This document shows, in pieces, positions 17,038 through 28,300 of a stretch of DNA of 64,000 nt. How positions within the stretch are numbered: the first letter of the stretch is position 1; every line of letters starts with the position of its first letter. The stretch comes from Paracoccus sp. N5. Lineage in GTDB: Bacteria; Pseudomonadota; Alphaproteobacteria; Rhodobacterales; Rhodobacteraceae. The stretch spans positions 1,620,001 to 1,684,000 of the forward strand of contig NZ_AQUO01000001.1 of NCBI RefSeq assembly GCF_000371965.1, in the 5' to 3' direction. The notes beneath the pieces were generated by a model, which searched no databases, was not told where the DNA came from, and saw only the letters and a list, made by a program, of their open reading frames with translations. Both the position numbers and the translations under genes were made by a program.

Positions 17038-17736
17038 ATGTCCGAAACCCATCCCTGTCAGGTCTGCGGCAAGCCGAAGGATGCCAGTGATCTTGCCGAG
17101 GCGGCGGACCTGCGGCCGGCCCTGTCGCGGCTCGTCCGCGAGGATGTGCGGGATTGGGAGGAGGGCGGGCGGATCTGCACCGATTGCCTGCAGAAATACC
17201 GGCAGCTTTACCTGACCCAGCTTCTGGCCGACGAAACCGGAGAACTGGGCGAACTCGAGGCCGAGGTGGCGCAGGTGCTGTCGCGCGGCGCGCTGCTGAC
17301 GCCCTCGACGGCGCCGGTCGAGCGGGACCGCGCGTTGCGCTTCGGCGAGCGCATGGCCGATCGCGTCGCCGATTGGGGCGGCTCCTGGAGCTTCATCCTG
17401 ATCTTCGTCGCGGTGCTGGCGCTCTGGATGGCGGGCAATGTGTCGGGATTGCTGTTCGGATCCTTCGACCCCTATCCCTTCATCCTGTTGAACCTGGTGC
17501 TGTCCTGCATCGCCGCGTTGCAGGCACCGATCATCATGATGAGCCAGCGCCGGCAAGAGGCGCAGGATCGCCGCCGGGCCGAGAACGACTATCAGATCAA
17601 CCTGAAAGCCGAACTGGAATTGCGCCAGCTGCATGAAAAGATCGGCCACCAGTTGACGCATCAATGGCGGCGCCTGCTGGAGATCCAGCGCATCCAGGTC
17701 TATCTGCTGCACGAGATGCGGCGCGCGCAGCAATAA
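17038..17736 (+). CDS. DUF1003 membrane protein
   Basis: A 232-residue protein. An N-terminal treble-clef-like segment carries CQVCGKPKD and CTDC (four Cys, possible zinc site, residues 7-45). The DUF1003 core follows: MADRVADWGGSWSFI, then two transmembrane helices (about 115-135 and 145-165) and the basic cytosolic tail SQRRQEAQDRRRAENDY with a coiled coil. The ATG at 17038 is chosen over the adjoining GTG because GGAGG lies seven bases before it. Molecular function of DUF1003 is unknown. Confidence 0.8.
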   Translation: MSETHPCQVCGKPKDASDLAEAADLRPALSRLVREDVRDWEEGGRICTDCLQKYRQLYLTQLLADETGELGELEAEVAQVLSRGALLTPSTAPVERDRALRFGERMADRVADWGGSWSFILIFVAVLALWMAGNVSGLLFGSFDPYPFILLNLVLSCIAALQAPIIMMSQRRQEAQDRRRAENDYQINLKAELELRQLHEKIGHQLTHQWRRLLEIQRIQVYLLHEMRRAQQ

Positions 17737-17990
17737 CGACCCGGGCGAAAGCTGCGCATAACCGGCCGACATGCGGTGGTTGCGGGCGAAAGCGAAGCCT
17801 GCCGGCAAGAAACGGCCGAGCTCAAAGTCGAGGCGCGGCCCGTCAAGTTGGCTTAGCGATCAGGCGCGCAATCCGCGTTCCGGCGTATGCCCGCGCCGCT
17901 ACGCCACCCGCTACGATGAAGCGAAACCACCGCCAAGACCGGAATCTGCCGGAATCGGCACCGTCTTGGCCTGCGGCTTCGAATGGGGAA
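17737..17990. other. Intergenic stretch without a recognised gene
   Basis: About 250 bases between the DUF1003 gene and the terminal hairpin of the candidate RNA. Open frames exist on both strands but their composition is not gene-like. A plus-strand RYATRYDE-like reading near 17900 recalls the end of IS5 transposases, but nothing around it supports that. Confidence 0.5.
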
Positions 17991-18164
17991 CGAGCCGTTC
18001 CGTGGGAACGGCTCGCGAGATCCACGGAGATGGTCCGGTTAGGGTTGGTGCCCACCGTCCCAGCCAGGGTTCACGACCCTTGGGGCTGCCCTCAGGCCAG
18101 ATCCCACCTGACTGTCCCGACACCTCTCTCCAATATCACTCTCGACACTGGACCACCTCCTTTC
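17991..18164 (-). ncRNA. Candidate structured RNA or attenuation leader (unassigned)
   Basis: Read on the minus strand, it opens with an unusually perfect Shine-Dalgarno, GAAAGGAGGTGGTCC (18164-18150). About 115 bases on, GGACCATCTCC (18036-18026) can pair with GGAGGTGGTCC over 11 bp with one G-U. Inside lies a strong hairpin (18061-18088: CAGCC and AGGGT pairing with ACCCT and GGCTG). The locus ends with a perfect 11-bp hairpin, CGAGCCGTTCC/GGAACGGCTCG, with a 3-base loop (17991-18015). A CCTTATAAGG palindrome lies just upstream (18174-18183). Codon use inside is unlike the genome. I do not recognise the family; 6S, SRP, RNase P and tmRNA signatures are absent. Confidence 0.5.
18092..18148 (-). 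CDS. Possible 18-residue leader peptide inside the candidate RNA
   Basis: A GTG codon seven bases after GGAGG opens a frame MSRVILERGVGTVRWDLA, then TGA. The ribosome site is the strongest in the window, so initiation is plausible. The codons ATA, AGA (twice), AGG, TTG, GGT and ACA are rare in the neighbouring genes, which argues against an ordinary protein and fits either a deliberately slow leader peptide or no translation at all. No homologous peptide family comes to mind. Confidence 0.35.
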   Translation of the reverse strand: MSRVILERGVGTVRWDLA

Positions 18165-18209
18165 AATAAGTTGCCTTATAAGGTCAGCCTGACACAAAAT
18201 CATGACCAG

Positions 18210-18824
18210 TCAATGAATTTGCGCGCGCCTCTGGATCAAATTTCCGACGATGATGCGGAAGGGGACAAGGGCCAGAACTGCCTGCGCGACCTTCACCAGC
18301 CAGTCCGCCGTTGCCAGCGAAATCCACAGCGGCAGAACCGGACCCAGGCCCAGCAGCGCAACCGGTTCATTTGCCCATGAAACATCGTCCGCCGGGAAAA
18401 CCGCGCTCAGCGGGGCCGAGAAGGCGATGCTGAAGAAGATGGCAGTATCGACCACCGAACCGACCAGGCTGGCGGCCAAGGGCGGCAACCACCAGTTGTA
18501 TTTCCGCAACTGGTTGAAAACCGTTATGTCCATCAACTGGGCAGAAAGGAAGGCCGCGCCCGAGGCGACGGCGATGCGCAACGTGGTCTTGTCCATGCCG
18601 GCCGCGACCAGCGAGCACAGCACGCCGGTGATGAAACCGGCGAACACCACCTTGCGGGCGGCCGTCGGGCCATAGACCCGATTCATGATGTCGGTGACCA
18701 GGAAGGCGACCGGATAGGTCAGCGCCCCCCAGGTCAGCCAGGCGCCCAGCAGGTGCTGGACCAGGATGTTCGAGGCCACGACGGTGACGGCCATGGCGAT
18801 GACGCCGGGAAGAAGGCGGGGCAT
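18210..18824 (-). CDS. VUT/YhhQ-family queuosine precursor transporter
   Basis: A 204-residue inner-membrane protein with about six transmembrane helices. The sequences SNILVQHLLGAWLTWGALTY, FLVTDIMNRVYG and SFLSAQLMD-like (AAFLSAQLMD) are typical of the vitamin-uptake-transporter family exemplified by YhhQ, which takes up preQ0/preQ1 for tRNA queuosine. The ATG at 18824 is chosen; a TTG seven codons upstream has no ribosome site. It stands alone behind a consensus-like TTGACA promoter and is followed on the same strand by the candidate structured RNA. Confidence 0.85.
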   Translation of the reverse strand: MPRLLPGVIAMAVTVVASNILVQHLLGAWLTWGALTYPVAFLVTDIMNRVYGPTAARKVVFAGFITGVLCSLVAAGMDKTTLRIAVASGAAFLSAQLMDITVFNQLRKYNWWLPPLAASLVGSVVDTAIFFSIAFSAPLSAVFPADDVSWANEPVALLGLGPVLPLWISLATADWLVKVAQAVLALVPFRIIVGNLIQRRAQIH

Positions 18825-18877
18825 GTCGGTAATCCGTTTTGACAAGGTAGCGGAGACTCGGCCCTTGCGGGCACGGC

Positions 18878-18906
18878 CGATTAAGCCCGCGGGCGGCTGC
18901 TGTCAA
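18878..18906 (-). promoter_or_regulatory. Putative housekeeping promoter of the queuosine precursor transporter gene
   Basis: On the minus strand TTGACA (18906-18901) is followed after 17 bases by TAATCG (18883-18878). The -35 is perfect; the -10 is weak, as is common in alphaproteobacteria. Transcription would begin near 18871, giving a leader of about 45 bases containing GCCCGCAAGGGC, a small potential hairpin. Confidence 0.5.
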
Positions 18907-18937
18907 CGCTTTCCGGCGTTGTGCCGCCCGGCCCGGC

Positions 18938-19894
18938 TTATTCCGTGACCCGGTATTCGACCAGCTCGGTGCGCTGGAACCAGTTGAAATTGTCGTCCGC
19001 GATCAGGGTCAGCCGGATGCCGGTGCCATCGTCCCAGACCGAGATCCCTTCCAGATTGTCATATTGCAGCGGCCGGCTTTCCAGCAGAACGCGCTCGTTC
19101 AGGGCGCCTTGCTCGGTCAGGTCGAAGCGGCGCACACGGGCGCGAAAGCCCAGCAAGCCCTTGAAATCGCGTTCGAGCAGATAGAGCCGCCCGTCCGGAC
19201 CGACATCCGCCCCGACCGCCAGCCAGTCGCCCGAGCGCGGGATCGAGAAGGGCTGGTCCCACCTGCCGTCGCGCCAGCGCCAGACCGGGAACGGCCGCGT
19301 CAGCTGGCCCGAACGCTCTGGCAGGGTCAAAAGCGTGCCGTCGGGCAGGATCGCCAGCGCCTCCAGCGAAGAGTTGCGCTGCATCGCCTTGAACTCGGGC
19401 GGGCGGGGCAGGGGTTGGGCCGGGCTGTCGGGCGTGTCGTAGCGGGCGACGCGGGTCAGACCCTCGAAGCTGATCCAGATCGTGCCGTCGGGGGCGATGG
19501 CCAGCCCCTCGCTGTCGCCCTGCCAGCCGGGTTTCAGCGGCTTGCCGGAGCTGTCGCGCAGTCGGGCGCGGCCGGCGGGCTCCAGCCCGCGGATGCGGCC
19601 CTCGGCGTCGCGCTCGACGCTGCCCCAGCGGATCGAGGCGCGGTCCGACAGCGCGGTGAAGCGGCTGCCGTCGGCACTGATCTCGATGCCGGAAAAGCCG
19701 CCGAACTGTTCGTCCTCCATATGCCAGACATAGGTCGCGACATAATCGACACGCGGCCCGGCCGAGGGGGTCGGGTCGGCGGCGCAGGCCGCGCCGGCGG
19801 AGAGCAGCAGGGCAGAAAGCGCCAGTCGGCGCAGGCGCCGGAACCGTCCTGCGCCTGCTGCCCGGCTTAGCGGGCGGTGGCGACGACCTGGCAT
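18938..19894 (-). CDS. Esterase-like-activity-of-phytase family secreted protein
   Basis: A 318-residue protein. After a basic, hydrophobic N-terminus (about residues 15-38, ending ACAA) comes a beta-propeller-like chain of repeated blades: FSGIEISADGSRFTALSDR, GDSEGLAIAPDGTIWISFE, SSLEALAILPDGTLLTLPE and NLEGISVWDDGTG. This matches the phytase-like esterase family of probable periplasmic location. The only in-frame ATG overlaps the end of mepA by 28 bases, so it is the last gene of the thioesterase-MFS-mepA run. Enzymatic activity is not established for the family. Confidence 0.75.
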   Translation of the reverse strand: MPGRRHRPLSRAAGAGRFRRLRRLALSALLLSAGAACAADPTPSAGPRVDYVATYVWHMEDEQFGGFSGIEISADGSRFTALSDRASIRWGSVERDAEGRIRGLEPAGRARLRDSSGKPLKPGWQGDSEGLAIAPDGTIWISFEGLTRVARYDTPDSPAQPLPRPPEFKAMQRNSSLEALAILPDGTLLTLPERSGQLTRPFPVWRWRDGRWDQPFSIPRSGDWLAVGADVGPDGRLYLLERDFKGLLGFRARVRRFDLTEQGALNERVLLESRPLQYDNLEGISVWDDGTGIRLTLIADDNFNWFQRTELVEYRVTE

Positions 19895-20739
19895 TGGCGG
19901 GGCATCTCGCTGAGCCGGAAGCTGCGGGGGTGGCGATAGTTCGGGTCGGGCGGCACCGGCTTGACGCGGCTGGGGTCGATGCGGTTCCTGATCCACTCGG
20001 CAGCCTCGGCGCAGCCATCGCCGGGCGGCGGCGCGTCCTGCTGCTGGCAGGCCGAGCCGGCCGGGCAGGCCATCCGGACGTGGAAATGGTAATCATGGCC
20101 GTTGATCGGGCGGACCTTGCGCAGCCAGCTGCGGTCGCCGGTCGCGGCCTGGCACATGGCGACCTTGGCGACCGGGTCGATGAAGATGCGCTCGACCCGC
20201 GGGTCGCGGGCGGCGGCGCGGATGATCGCCATATGCGAGCCGCTCCACAGCGCCGAGGGCGCGGTGCCCGCCTTGTTCACCACCGATTGCGAGGAAATCC
20301 TTTCCCGCTGCGCCCGGGTCAGTTGCAGGCTTTGCGGCGGCAGCATCCAGATGTCGGCGTCGAGCCCCATCTGGTGGCTGGCGTGGCCCGTGACCATCGG
20401 GCCGCCGCGCGGCTGGCTCATGTCGCCGATGTAAAGCCCCGGCCAGCCGGCCTGGCGCGCGGCGCCCGACAGGCCGATCAGGAAGCTGACCAGCTCGGGG
20501 TGGCCCCAGTTGCGGTTGCGCGACAGCCGCATCGCCTGCCAGGTCGGACCGCTTTCGGGCAATTGCACCGCGCCCGAGACGCAGCCCTTGGAATAGAAGC
20601 CCAGGGCGGCCGCAGAGCCGCCGGTCGGGCCGGGCGCGGCTCCGAACACGTCCTTGGCGAGCGGATCGGCAGCGGAAGGCTGGGCCATGGCAAGCGCAGC
20701 CAGCGCCAGCACGGCGGCGGTCAGGGTTTTGCGGATCAC
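19867..20739 (-). CDS. mepA: Penicillin-insensitive murein endopeptidase MepA
   Basis: A 290-residue periplasmic zinc metallopeptidase of the LAS/M74 family that cuts D-Ala-meso-DAP cross-links. The signal peptide ends near SAA-DPLA. Zinc ligands are visible in GHASHQMGLDADIW (His and Asp) and NGHDYHFHVRM (His). Six Cys in the second half fit the disulfides of E. coli MepA. The start is a GTG forming a GTGA overlap with the upstream MFS gene. Confidence 0.93.
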   Translation of the reverse strand: MIRKTLTAAVLALAALAMAQPSAADPLAKDVFGAAPGPTGGSAAALGFYSKGCVSGAVQLPESGPTWQAMRLSRNRNWGHPELVSFLIGLSGAARQAGWPGLYIGDMSQPRGGPMVTGHASHQMGLDADIWMLPPQSLQLTRAQRERISSQSVVNKAGTAPSALWSGSHMAIIRAAARDPRVERIFIDPVAKVAMCQAATGDRSWLRKVRPINGHDYHFHVRMACPAGSACQQQDAPPPGDGCAEAAEWIRNRIDPSRVKPVPPDPNYRHPRSFRLSEMPRQCQVVATAR

Positions 20740-22094
20740 GGCTCGGCCTCTCCTTCTGTTTGGACCCAACCTAGCAGAATGAGCGAAAGAAGGAACATCA
20801 CGATGAGCGGAGAGATGCCGAGCCGCTGATTGCCGCTGAGGTCGGTCGCGACAGCGATCAGCAGCGGTGCCAGAAAGGCGGTGGCCTTGCCGGAAAGCGC
20901 ATAAAGACCAAAGGCTTCGGTCGCCCGAGCCGGTGTGGTGTGGCGCACCATCATCGTGCGGCTGGCCGATTGCAGCGCGCCGCCCGCGCCGCCGATCAGC
21001 ACGCCGCACAGGAAGAACAGCCCGTCCGGCAGGCGCGAGCCGGGCGCCAGAGGCAGGCCCAGGACGCTTTCGCGGCTCATGCCGGTGACGAGGATGCAGA
21101 CCCCGGTCAGCACCAGCGTGCAGGCGATGATGACCGGCCTTGGCCCCCAGCGCCGGTCGGCGCGGCCGCCGATCCAGCTGATGACGGCGGCCGAGACCGC
21201 GCTGACCACGCCGAAGACCCCCGCCAGGAACACCGGCCAGCCCAGCACCGTGCCGGCATAGACCCCGCCGAAGCCGTAAAGCGCGTTCAGCGCGTCGCGC
21301 GAAAACATCGAGGACGCGAGCCAGGCCGCCAGCGAGCGGCGATAGCGCAGGCTGGCCAGCAAGCGCCCCAGCGCCGCCATGGCCGCGCCCAGCCGGACCG
21401 GGCGGCGGGGCCCCGGCGTTTCCGGCACCCACAGCGCGAAGGGGATCATGAAGACCAGATACCACAGCGCCGTGAACGGCCCCGCCGCCCGCGTGCCCTC
21501 GCGCAGGGCCGGATCCAGCCCCAGCACCGGCGGGATGCCCAGAAGCGTGCGGCCGGTCTGCGCGTTCTCGGCCAGAAACAGCAGCACCAGAGCCAGCGCC
21601 ACCACGCCGCCCAGATAGCCGAAGGCGAAGCCCGAGCCCGAGACCCGGCCGATCTCGTCCCGCGGCGCGAGTCCCGGCAGCAGGGCGTTGGTGAAGATGG
21701 TGGCGAATTCCATGCCGATCAGGCCGATGCCGAAGCTGACGACCGCAAGATGCAGGCCGGGCTGGTCGGGCATCAGGAACCACAGCCCCCAGGACCCCGC
21801 CAGGTAAAGCGCCGAAAAGGCCCAGACCCAGACCAGCCGGCGGCCGCTGTTGTCGGCGATGGCGCCCAGCACCGGCGCCAGAACCGCGATGATGAGGCCG
21901 CAGATGCCCAGCCCGTAACCCCAGAGCGCCTGCGCCGCTGCGCCGGCTTCCTCGACGCTCATGCCGCGGGCGGTGTAATGGGCGCGGGCGACCTCGGCAT
22001 AATAGACCGGGAAGATGAAGGTGGTCAGCAGCGTCGCGAAGGGCTGGCTGGCCCAGTCGAAGAACCACCAGCCCCAGATGCGTTTGCGTTCCAT
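20736..22094 (-). CDS. MFS transporter, UMF1/Atg22-like family
   Basis: A 452-residue polytopic membrane protein with about 12 helices. The N-terminus GWWFFDWASQPFATLLTTFI carries the FDWA motif of the Atg22/UMF1 family, and the long second helix pair has GAIADNSGRR in place of the MFS loop motif. Family members export amino acids in yeast vacuoles; the bacterial substrate is unknown. It is coupled to mepA by a GTGA overlap and lies 41 bases after the thioesterase gene. Confidence 0.82.
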   Translation of the reverse strand: MERKRIWGWWFFDWASQPFATLLTTFIFPVYYAEVARAHYTARGMSVEEAGAAAQALWGYGLGICGLIIAVLAPVLGAIADNSGRRLVWVWAFSALYLAGSWGLWFLMPDQPGLHLAVVSFGIGLIGMEFATIFTNALLPGLAPRDEIGRVSGSGFAFGYLGGVVALALVLLFLAENAQTGRTLLGIPPVLGLDPALREGTRAAGPFTALWYLVFMIPFALWVPETPGPRRPVRLGAAMAALGRLLASLRYRRSLAAWLASSMFSRDALNALYGFGGVYAGTVLGWPVFLAGVFGVVSAVSAAVISWIGGRADRRWGPRPVIIACTLVLTGVCILVTGMSRESVLGLPLAPGSRLPDGLFFLCGVLIGGAGGALQSASRTMMVRHTTPARATEAFGLYALSGKATAFLAPLLIAVATDLSGNQRLGISPLIVMFLLSLILLGWVQTEGEAEP

Positions 22095-22135
22095 GCCCGT
22101 CCCCTGCCTTGCGGGCGCATAAGGCCCAAGCGCGG

Positions 22136-22708
22136 TCAGGCTGGCAAGTCACCATTGCGGTCTGCGGCGGCGATTTCCGGCAGGGCGGGCGGCCAGGGCC
22201 GCTGCGCATCCGCCGCGATCCAGGCCGCGACCCAATCCGGCAGCGCCGGGCTTTCGGCCTCGCGCCCGGCCGCCTGCATCAGCCGCGCCGGCGCAACGAT
22301 GCCCTGGGCCGAGGTGATCGCGCCGCGCAGCAGCATGTGGTTGTAGCACTCGCCCCGGTGCCACATGCTCTGCTCCATATACAGGAAGCGCGCGTCCCAG
22401 CCCAGGGTGCGCGAGACCATGGTGAAACGCTGGAAGCCCTTGATCCGCCGGCGATACCGCACCGAGTTCCCGGCCACGGTGATGCCCCAGCCGTTTTCCC
22501 GCATCGTGTCGATGATCCCGGTCCGGACCGCCATCGGCAGCCGGCCGAGGTCGTAGAGCGTCAGCGTGCGGCCATTGTTCAGCTCGATCCAGGGGTCCAG
22601 GTCCAGGGGCCAGCAGCGATGCGTCGAGACATGCGGCTCCAGCACGCCGATCCGGGGCGCCCGGCGGAATTTCAGCATCTCCTTGGCAAAGCGGAGCATC
22701 GGATACAT
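22136..22708 (-). CDS. Hotdog-fold acyl-CoA thioesterase family protein
   Basis: A 190-residue protein of the 4HBT_2-like thioesterase group. STHRCWPLDLDPWIELNNGRT matches the DxxxHxNN-type catalytic segment in modified form (residues 28-48), followed by the long central helix and GWDARFLYMEQSMW. It heads the minus-strand run with the MFS transporter and mepA and is divergent from yggT. The substrate is not inferable. Confidence 0.72.
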   Translation of the reverse strand: MYPMLRFAKEMLKFRRAPRIGVLEPHVSTHRCWPLDLDPWIELNNGRTLTLYDLGRLPMAVRTGIIDTMRENGWGITVAGNSVRYRRRIKGFQRFTMVSRTLGWDARFLYMEQSMWHRGECYNHMLLRGAITSAQGIVAPARLMQAAGREAESPALPDWVAAWIAADAQRPWPPALPEIAAADRNGDLPA

Positions 22709-22846
22709 GGGCGGCCTCTCGCTGCGGGTCGGCTTTTGCGGCTAAGCCCGGGGTCGGGGCGCGTCAACCGGAACGCTGCGGCCTTATGCCTTGCAGAGCG
22801 GGGGCGGCTGGCTTACCTGTCCGGGAAGCAGCCGGAAGGGAATGGA

Positions 22847-23140
22847 ATGGGCACGCTCTACGAAGCCTTGATGCTGATACTGGACGTCGTCTGGTTCGTG
22901 ATGATCGCCCATATCATCATGTCCTGGCTGATCAACTTCCAGGTGCTGAACCTGCGTCAGCCGCTGATCTGGCAGATCTGGAACGGGCTGAACCGGCTGC
23001 TGGAGCCAATCTATGCCCCGGTGCGCCGGATCCTGCCGAATACCGGCGGTCTGGACCTGGCGCCGCTGGTGGTCTTCATCGTCATCATCATCGCGCAGCG
23101 CGCGCTCGCCAATAACGCCGGCTTCTTCTACGGCCTCTAG
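22847..23140 (+). CDS. YggT-family membrane protein
   Basis: A 97-residue protein with two transmembrane helices (about 8-28 and 72-92) separated by the YggT signature, LLEPIYAPVRRILPNTGGLDL. The family is implicated in envelope or osmotic functions. The start at 22847 follows AAGGGA. The recQ start codon abuts its stop codon directly, so both form one transcript. Confidence 0.88.
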   Translation: MGTLYEALMLILDVVWFVMIAHIIMSWLINFQVLNLRQPLIWQIWNGLNRLLEPIYAPVRRILPNTGGLDLAPLVVFIVIIIAQRALANNAGFFYGL

Positions 23141-25174
<2,034 letters not shown>

Positions 25175-25193
25175 CCGGGACGGACGCGGAGGT

Positions 25194-25213
25194 GCCTCCT
25201 GCCTCCTGCCTCC
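25194..25213. repeat. Short tandem GCCTCCT repeats
   Basis: Nearly three copies of GCCTCCT in a row, 20 bases after the recQ stop. In plus-strand RNA the CCTCCT core would mimic an anti-Shine-Dalgarno. The surrounding 164-base gap between the convergent recQ and RND genes shows no other feature. Confidence 0.6.
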
Positions 25214-25338
25214 CGACCGCGCAAGTCGCACGGCCGGTTGGCGCGCCCTCGCCGCGGGCTATTCGCCGGGATCGAGGTTTTTCTCAAACCCGCACGGGTT
25301 CTTGCGCCGCGTGCCGAAGGCCACCCCTCCGGCGGCGG

Positions 25339-28300
25339 CTATTGATGCGCGGCCGCGCGGGCGCGGTCCTCGGGACTGGGCATCGGGTCGCCCTCGGGCG
25401 GGCGCACCCGGAACACGGCGCAGTAAAGCGCGGGCACGAAGATCAGCGTCACCAGCGTGCCGGCGATGATGCCGCCCATCATCGCAAAGGCCATCGGCCC
25501 CCAGAACACCTGGCGCGAGATCGGGATCAGCGCCAGGCTGGCCGCCGCCGCCGTCAGCAGGATCGGCCGGGCGCGGCTGTCCGAGGCCTCGAACACCGCG
25601 TTCCAGGCGCTGTGCCCCTTGCCGATCAGCACCTGGATCTCATGCACCAGGATGACCGAATTGCGGATCAGGATGCCGATCAGCGCCAGGATGCCCAGGA
25701 TCGCCACGAAGCCCATCGGCACGCCGAAGGGCAAGAGCGCCGCGACCACGCCGATCAGCCCCAGGGGCGCGGCGGCAAAGACGATGAAGCTCAGCCGGAA
25801 GCCCTGCATCTGCACCATGACGAGCAGCGCCATGATCAGCAGCATGACCGGCACCACGGCGGCGATGGGCTCCTGGCTTTCGGCCGAGGTCTCGACCGTG
25901 CCGCCGACCGTGACCTTGACGCCCTGCGGCAGGCCCTGCTGGAACTGCGCCACCCGCTCGGCCAGCGCCGCGACCAGAGTCGCCGGCTGGTCCTTGCTGG
26001 CGATGTCGGCCTTGACCGTCACCGTGGGCAGGCCGTCGCGCTGCATGACCAGGGGTTGCTCGGTCCCGTATTCCAGCACCGCCAGCGAGGCCAGCGGGAT
26101 CGGCGTGCCGGTCTGGGTCGCCAGTTGCAGGTTCTGGATCGACTCGACCGATTCGCGGTCGGCCTGCGCGCCGCGCGCGGTCACGTTGATCAGGAAGGTG
26201 CCGTCGCGCAGCTGGGTGATGGTGCGGCCGGTGAAGGTGCCCGACAGCGCGCCCGAAATATCCTCGTTCGTCAGCCCCAGCCGTCTCGCCTGGTCCTGGT
26301 TGACCTGCAACCGCACCACCCGCGCCGGCTCGTTCCAGTCCAGCGCGATGTCGCGCAGCCGCGGCTCGGTCGCGAGCACGGCGGCCAGGTCGCGTGCCGC
26401 ATCCCGCGCCTTGTCCGGGTCGGGCGACGAGACGCGATATTGCACCGGCTTGCCGACCGGCGGGCCGATTTCCAGGTTCTTGACATAGATGTCGGTGCCG
26501 ATCAGCCTTTCGCGGGCGAAATCCTCGAGCCGCCGCTTCAGCCGGTCCCGCGCCGCGAGGTCCGGGGTCTGGATCACGATCTGGCCCATGTAGGGGCCGG
26601 GCGTCGGCACGTCCATCGACAGCACGAAGCGCGGCGCGCCCATGCCGACATAGCTGGTCCAGAACAGCGCGTCGTCCTGGCCCGCCAGCATCTCCTCGAT
26701 CAGCGCGATGTCGGCGTCGGTCTTGGCGATCGAGGCATTGGCGCGTTCGTTCACGTCGACGATGATCTCGGTCCGGTCCGAGGTCGGGAAGAACTGCTGC
26801 TCGACGAAGCGCATGCCTATGACCGAGGCCGCAAAGATCGCCAGGGTAAAGGCGATGGTCAGTCCTTTGTGCCGCATGCCCCAGAGCAGCAGGCCGCGGA
26901 AGCGGCGGCGCAGCCAGCCCGGCCCGCCGCCGGCGTGCTTCATCCGCGCCGGCAGCAGCGTCACGCCCAAAAGCGGCGCGAAAAGCACCGCCACGATCCA
27001 GCTGACGATCAGCGAGACCGCGATGACCACGAAGAGCGAGAATGTGAATTCGCCCGCCGCCGAATTGTTCAGCCCGATGGGGATGAAGCCCGCGACCGTC
27101 ACCAGCGTGCCCGTCAGCATCGGGAAGGCGATCGAGCTCCAGGCATAACTCGCGGCGCTTTCCAGGTTCTCGCCCAGCTCCAGGCGCGAGATCATGGTCT
27201 CGATGGCGATCATGGCGTCGTCGACCAGCAGCCCCAGCGCGATGATCAGCGCACCCAGCGAGATGCGTTGCAGGGTGATGCCGTAGAGGTCCAGGATGAT
27301 GAAGGTGATCGCCAGCACCAGCGGGATGGTCAGCGTGACCACCAGCCCGGCCCGCAGGCCCAGGCTGACGAAGCTGACCAGCAGCACGATCCCCACCGCC
27401 TCGACCAGCGCGCGGACAAAATGGCCGACGGCCTCGTCCACGACATGCGGCTGGTCGGCGAACTTGGCCATCTCGATGCCGATGGGCAGGGTTCGGGCCA
27501 CATCGGCCATCAGCGCATCGACCTGCTTGCCGAACTCGAGGATATTGCCGCCGTCGCGCATGCCGATCTGCAGCCCGATGGCCTCGCGCCCGTTATAGCG
27601 GAACAGCGCGCTGGGCGGGTCCTCATAGCCGCGCCGCACCGTGGCCACGTCGCCGATGTTGAAGAAGCGGTCGCCCACGCGCAGGTTCACCGCCGCGATG
27701 GCGGCCGCGTCGTCGAACTGGCCGCCGACGCGGACCAGCACCTGTTCGGGCCCGGCCTGCACGATGCCCGAGGGCGTGATCGCGTTCTGCACCGCCAGGG
27801 TCTGCACGACCTGATTGTGGTTCAGCCCCAGCGCCGCCAGCCGGGCCGAGGAAAACTCGAGGAAGATCTGCTCCTTGCGCACACCCAGCAGCGCGGTCTT
27901 GCCGGCCATGGGCAGGGCCTGGACCTGCTTGCGGATGTCCTCGACCCTGTCGCGCAGCTCGCGCTGGGTAAAGCCGTCCGAGGTGAAGGCATAGATATTG
28001 CCGAAAACGTCGCCGAAATCGTCGTTGAACTGGAAGCCCTGGAATTCTTGGGGGAAATTCGGGCGGATGTCGGACATCATGCTGCGCACGCGCTTCCAGA
28101 CCTCGGGCACCTCGGGGCCGCGGATGGTCGGGTCCAGCTCCAGATAGACGATGGCCTGGCCGGGCATGGTGACCGAGCGGGTGAATTTCAGCTCGTCCAG
28201 TTCCTCGAGCTTGGTCTCGATTCGGGTGGTGACCTGGTTCAGCGTCTCGTCGATGGTGGCGCCGGGCAGGCTGGCGCTGATCACCATGATCTTGATGGTG

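Noticed and set aside
17880..17940. IS5 transposase C-terminus (RYATRYDE-like reading)
   Set aside because: Only about five residues match, no inverted repeats or upstream transposase sequence are present.
18840..18906. preQ1 riboswitch in the queuosine transporter leader
   Set aside because: The A-rich pairing tail and loop sequence of preQ1-I are absent and type II/III need longer structures.
19867..22209. Apparent 780-residue protein joining MFS-region sequence to MepA
   Set aside because: The first two thirds are the wrong frame of the MFS gene; MepA begins at the GTG at 20739 with its signal peptide.
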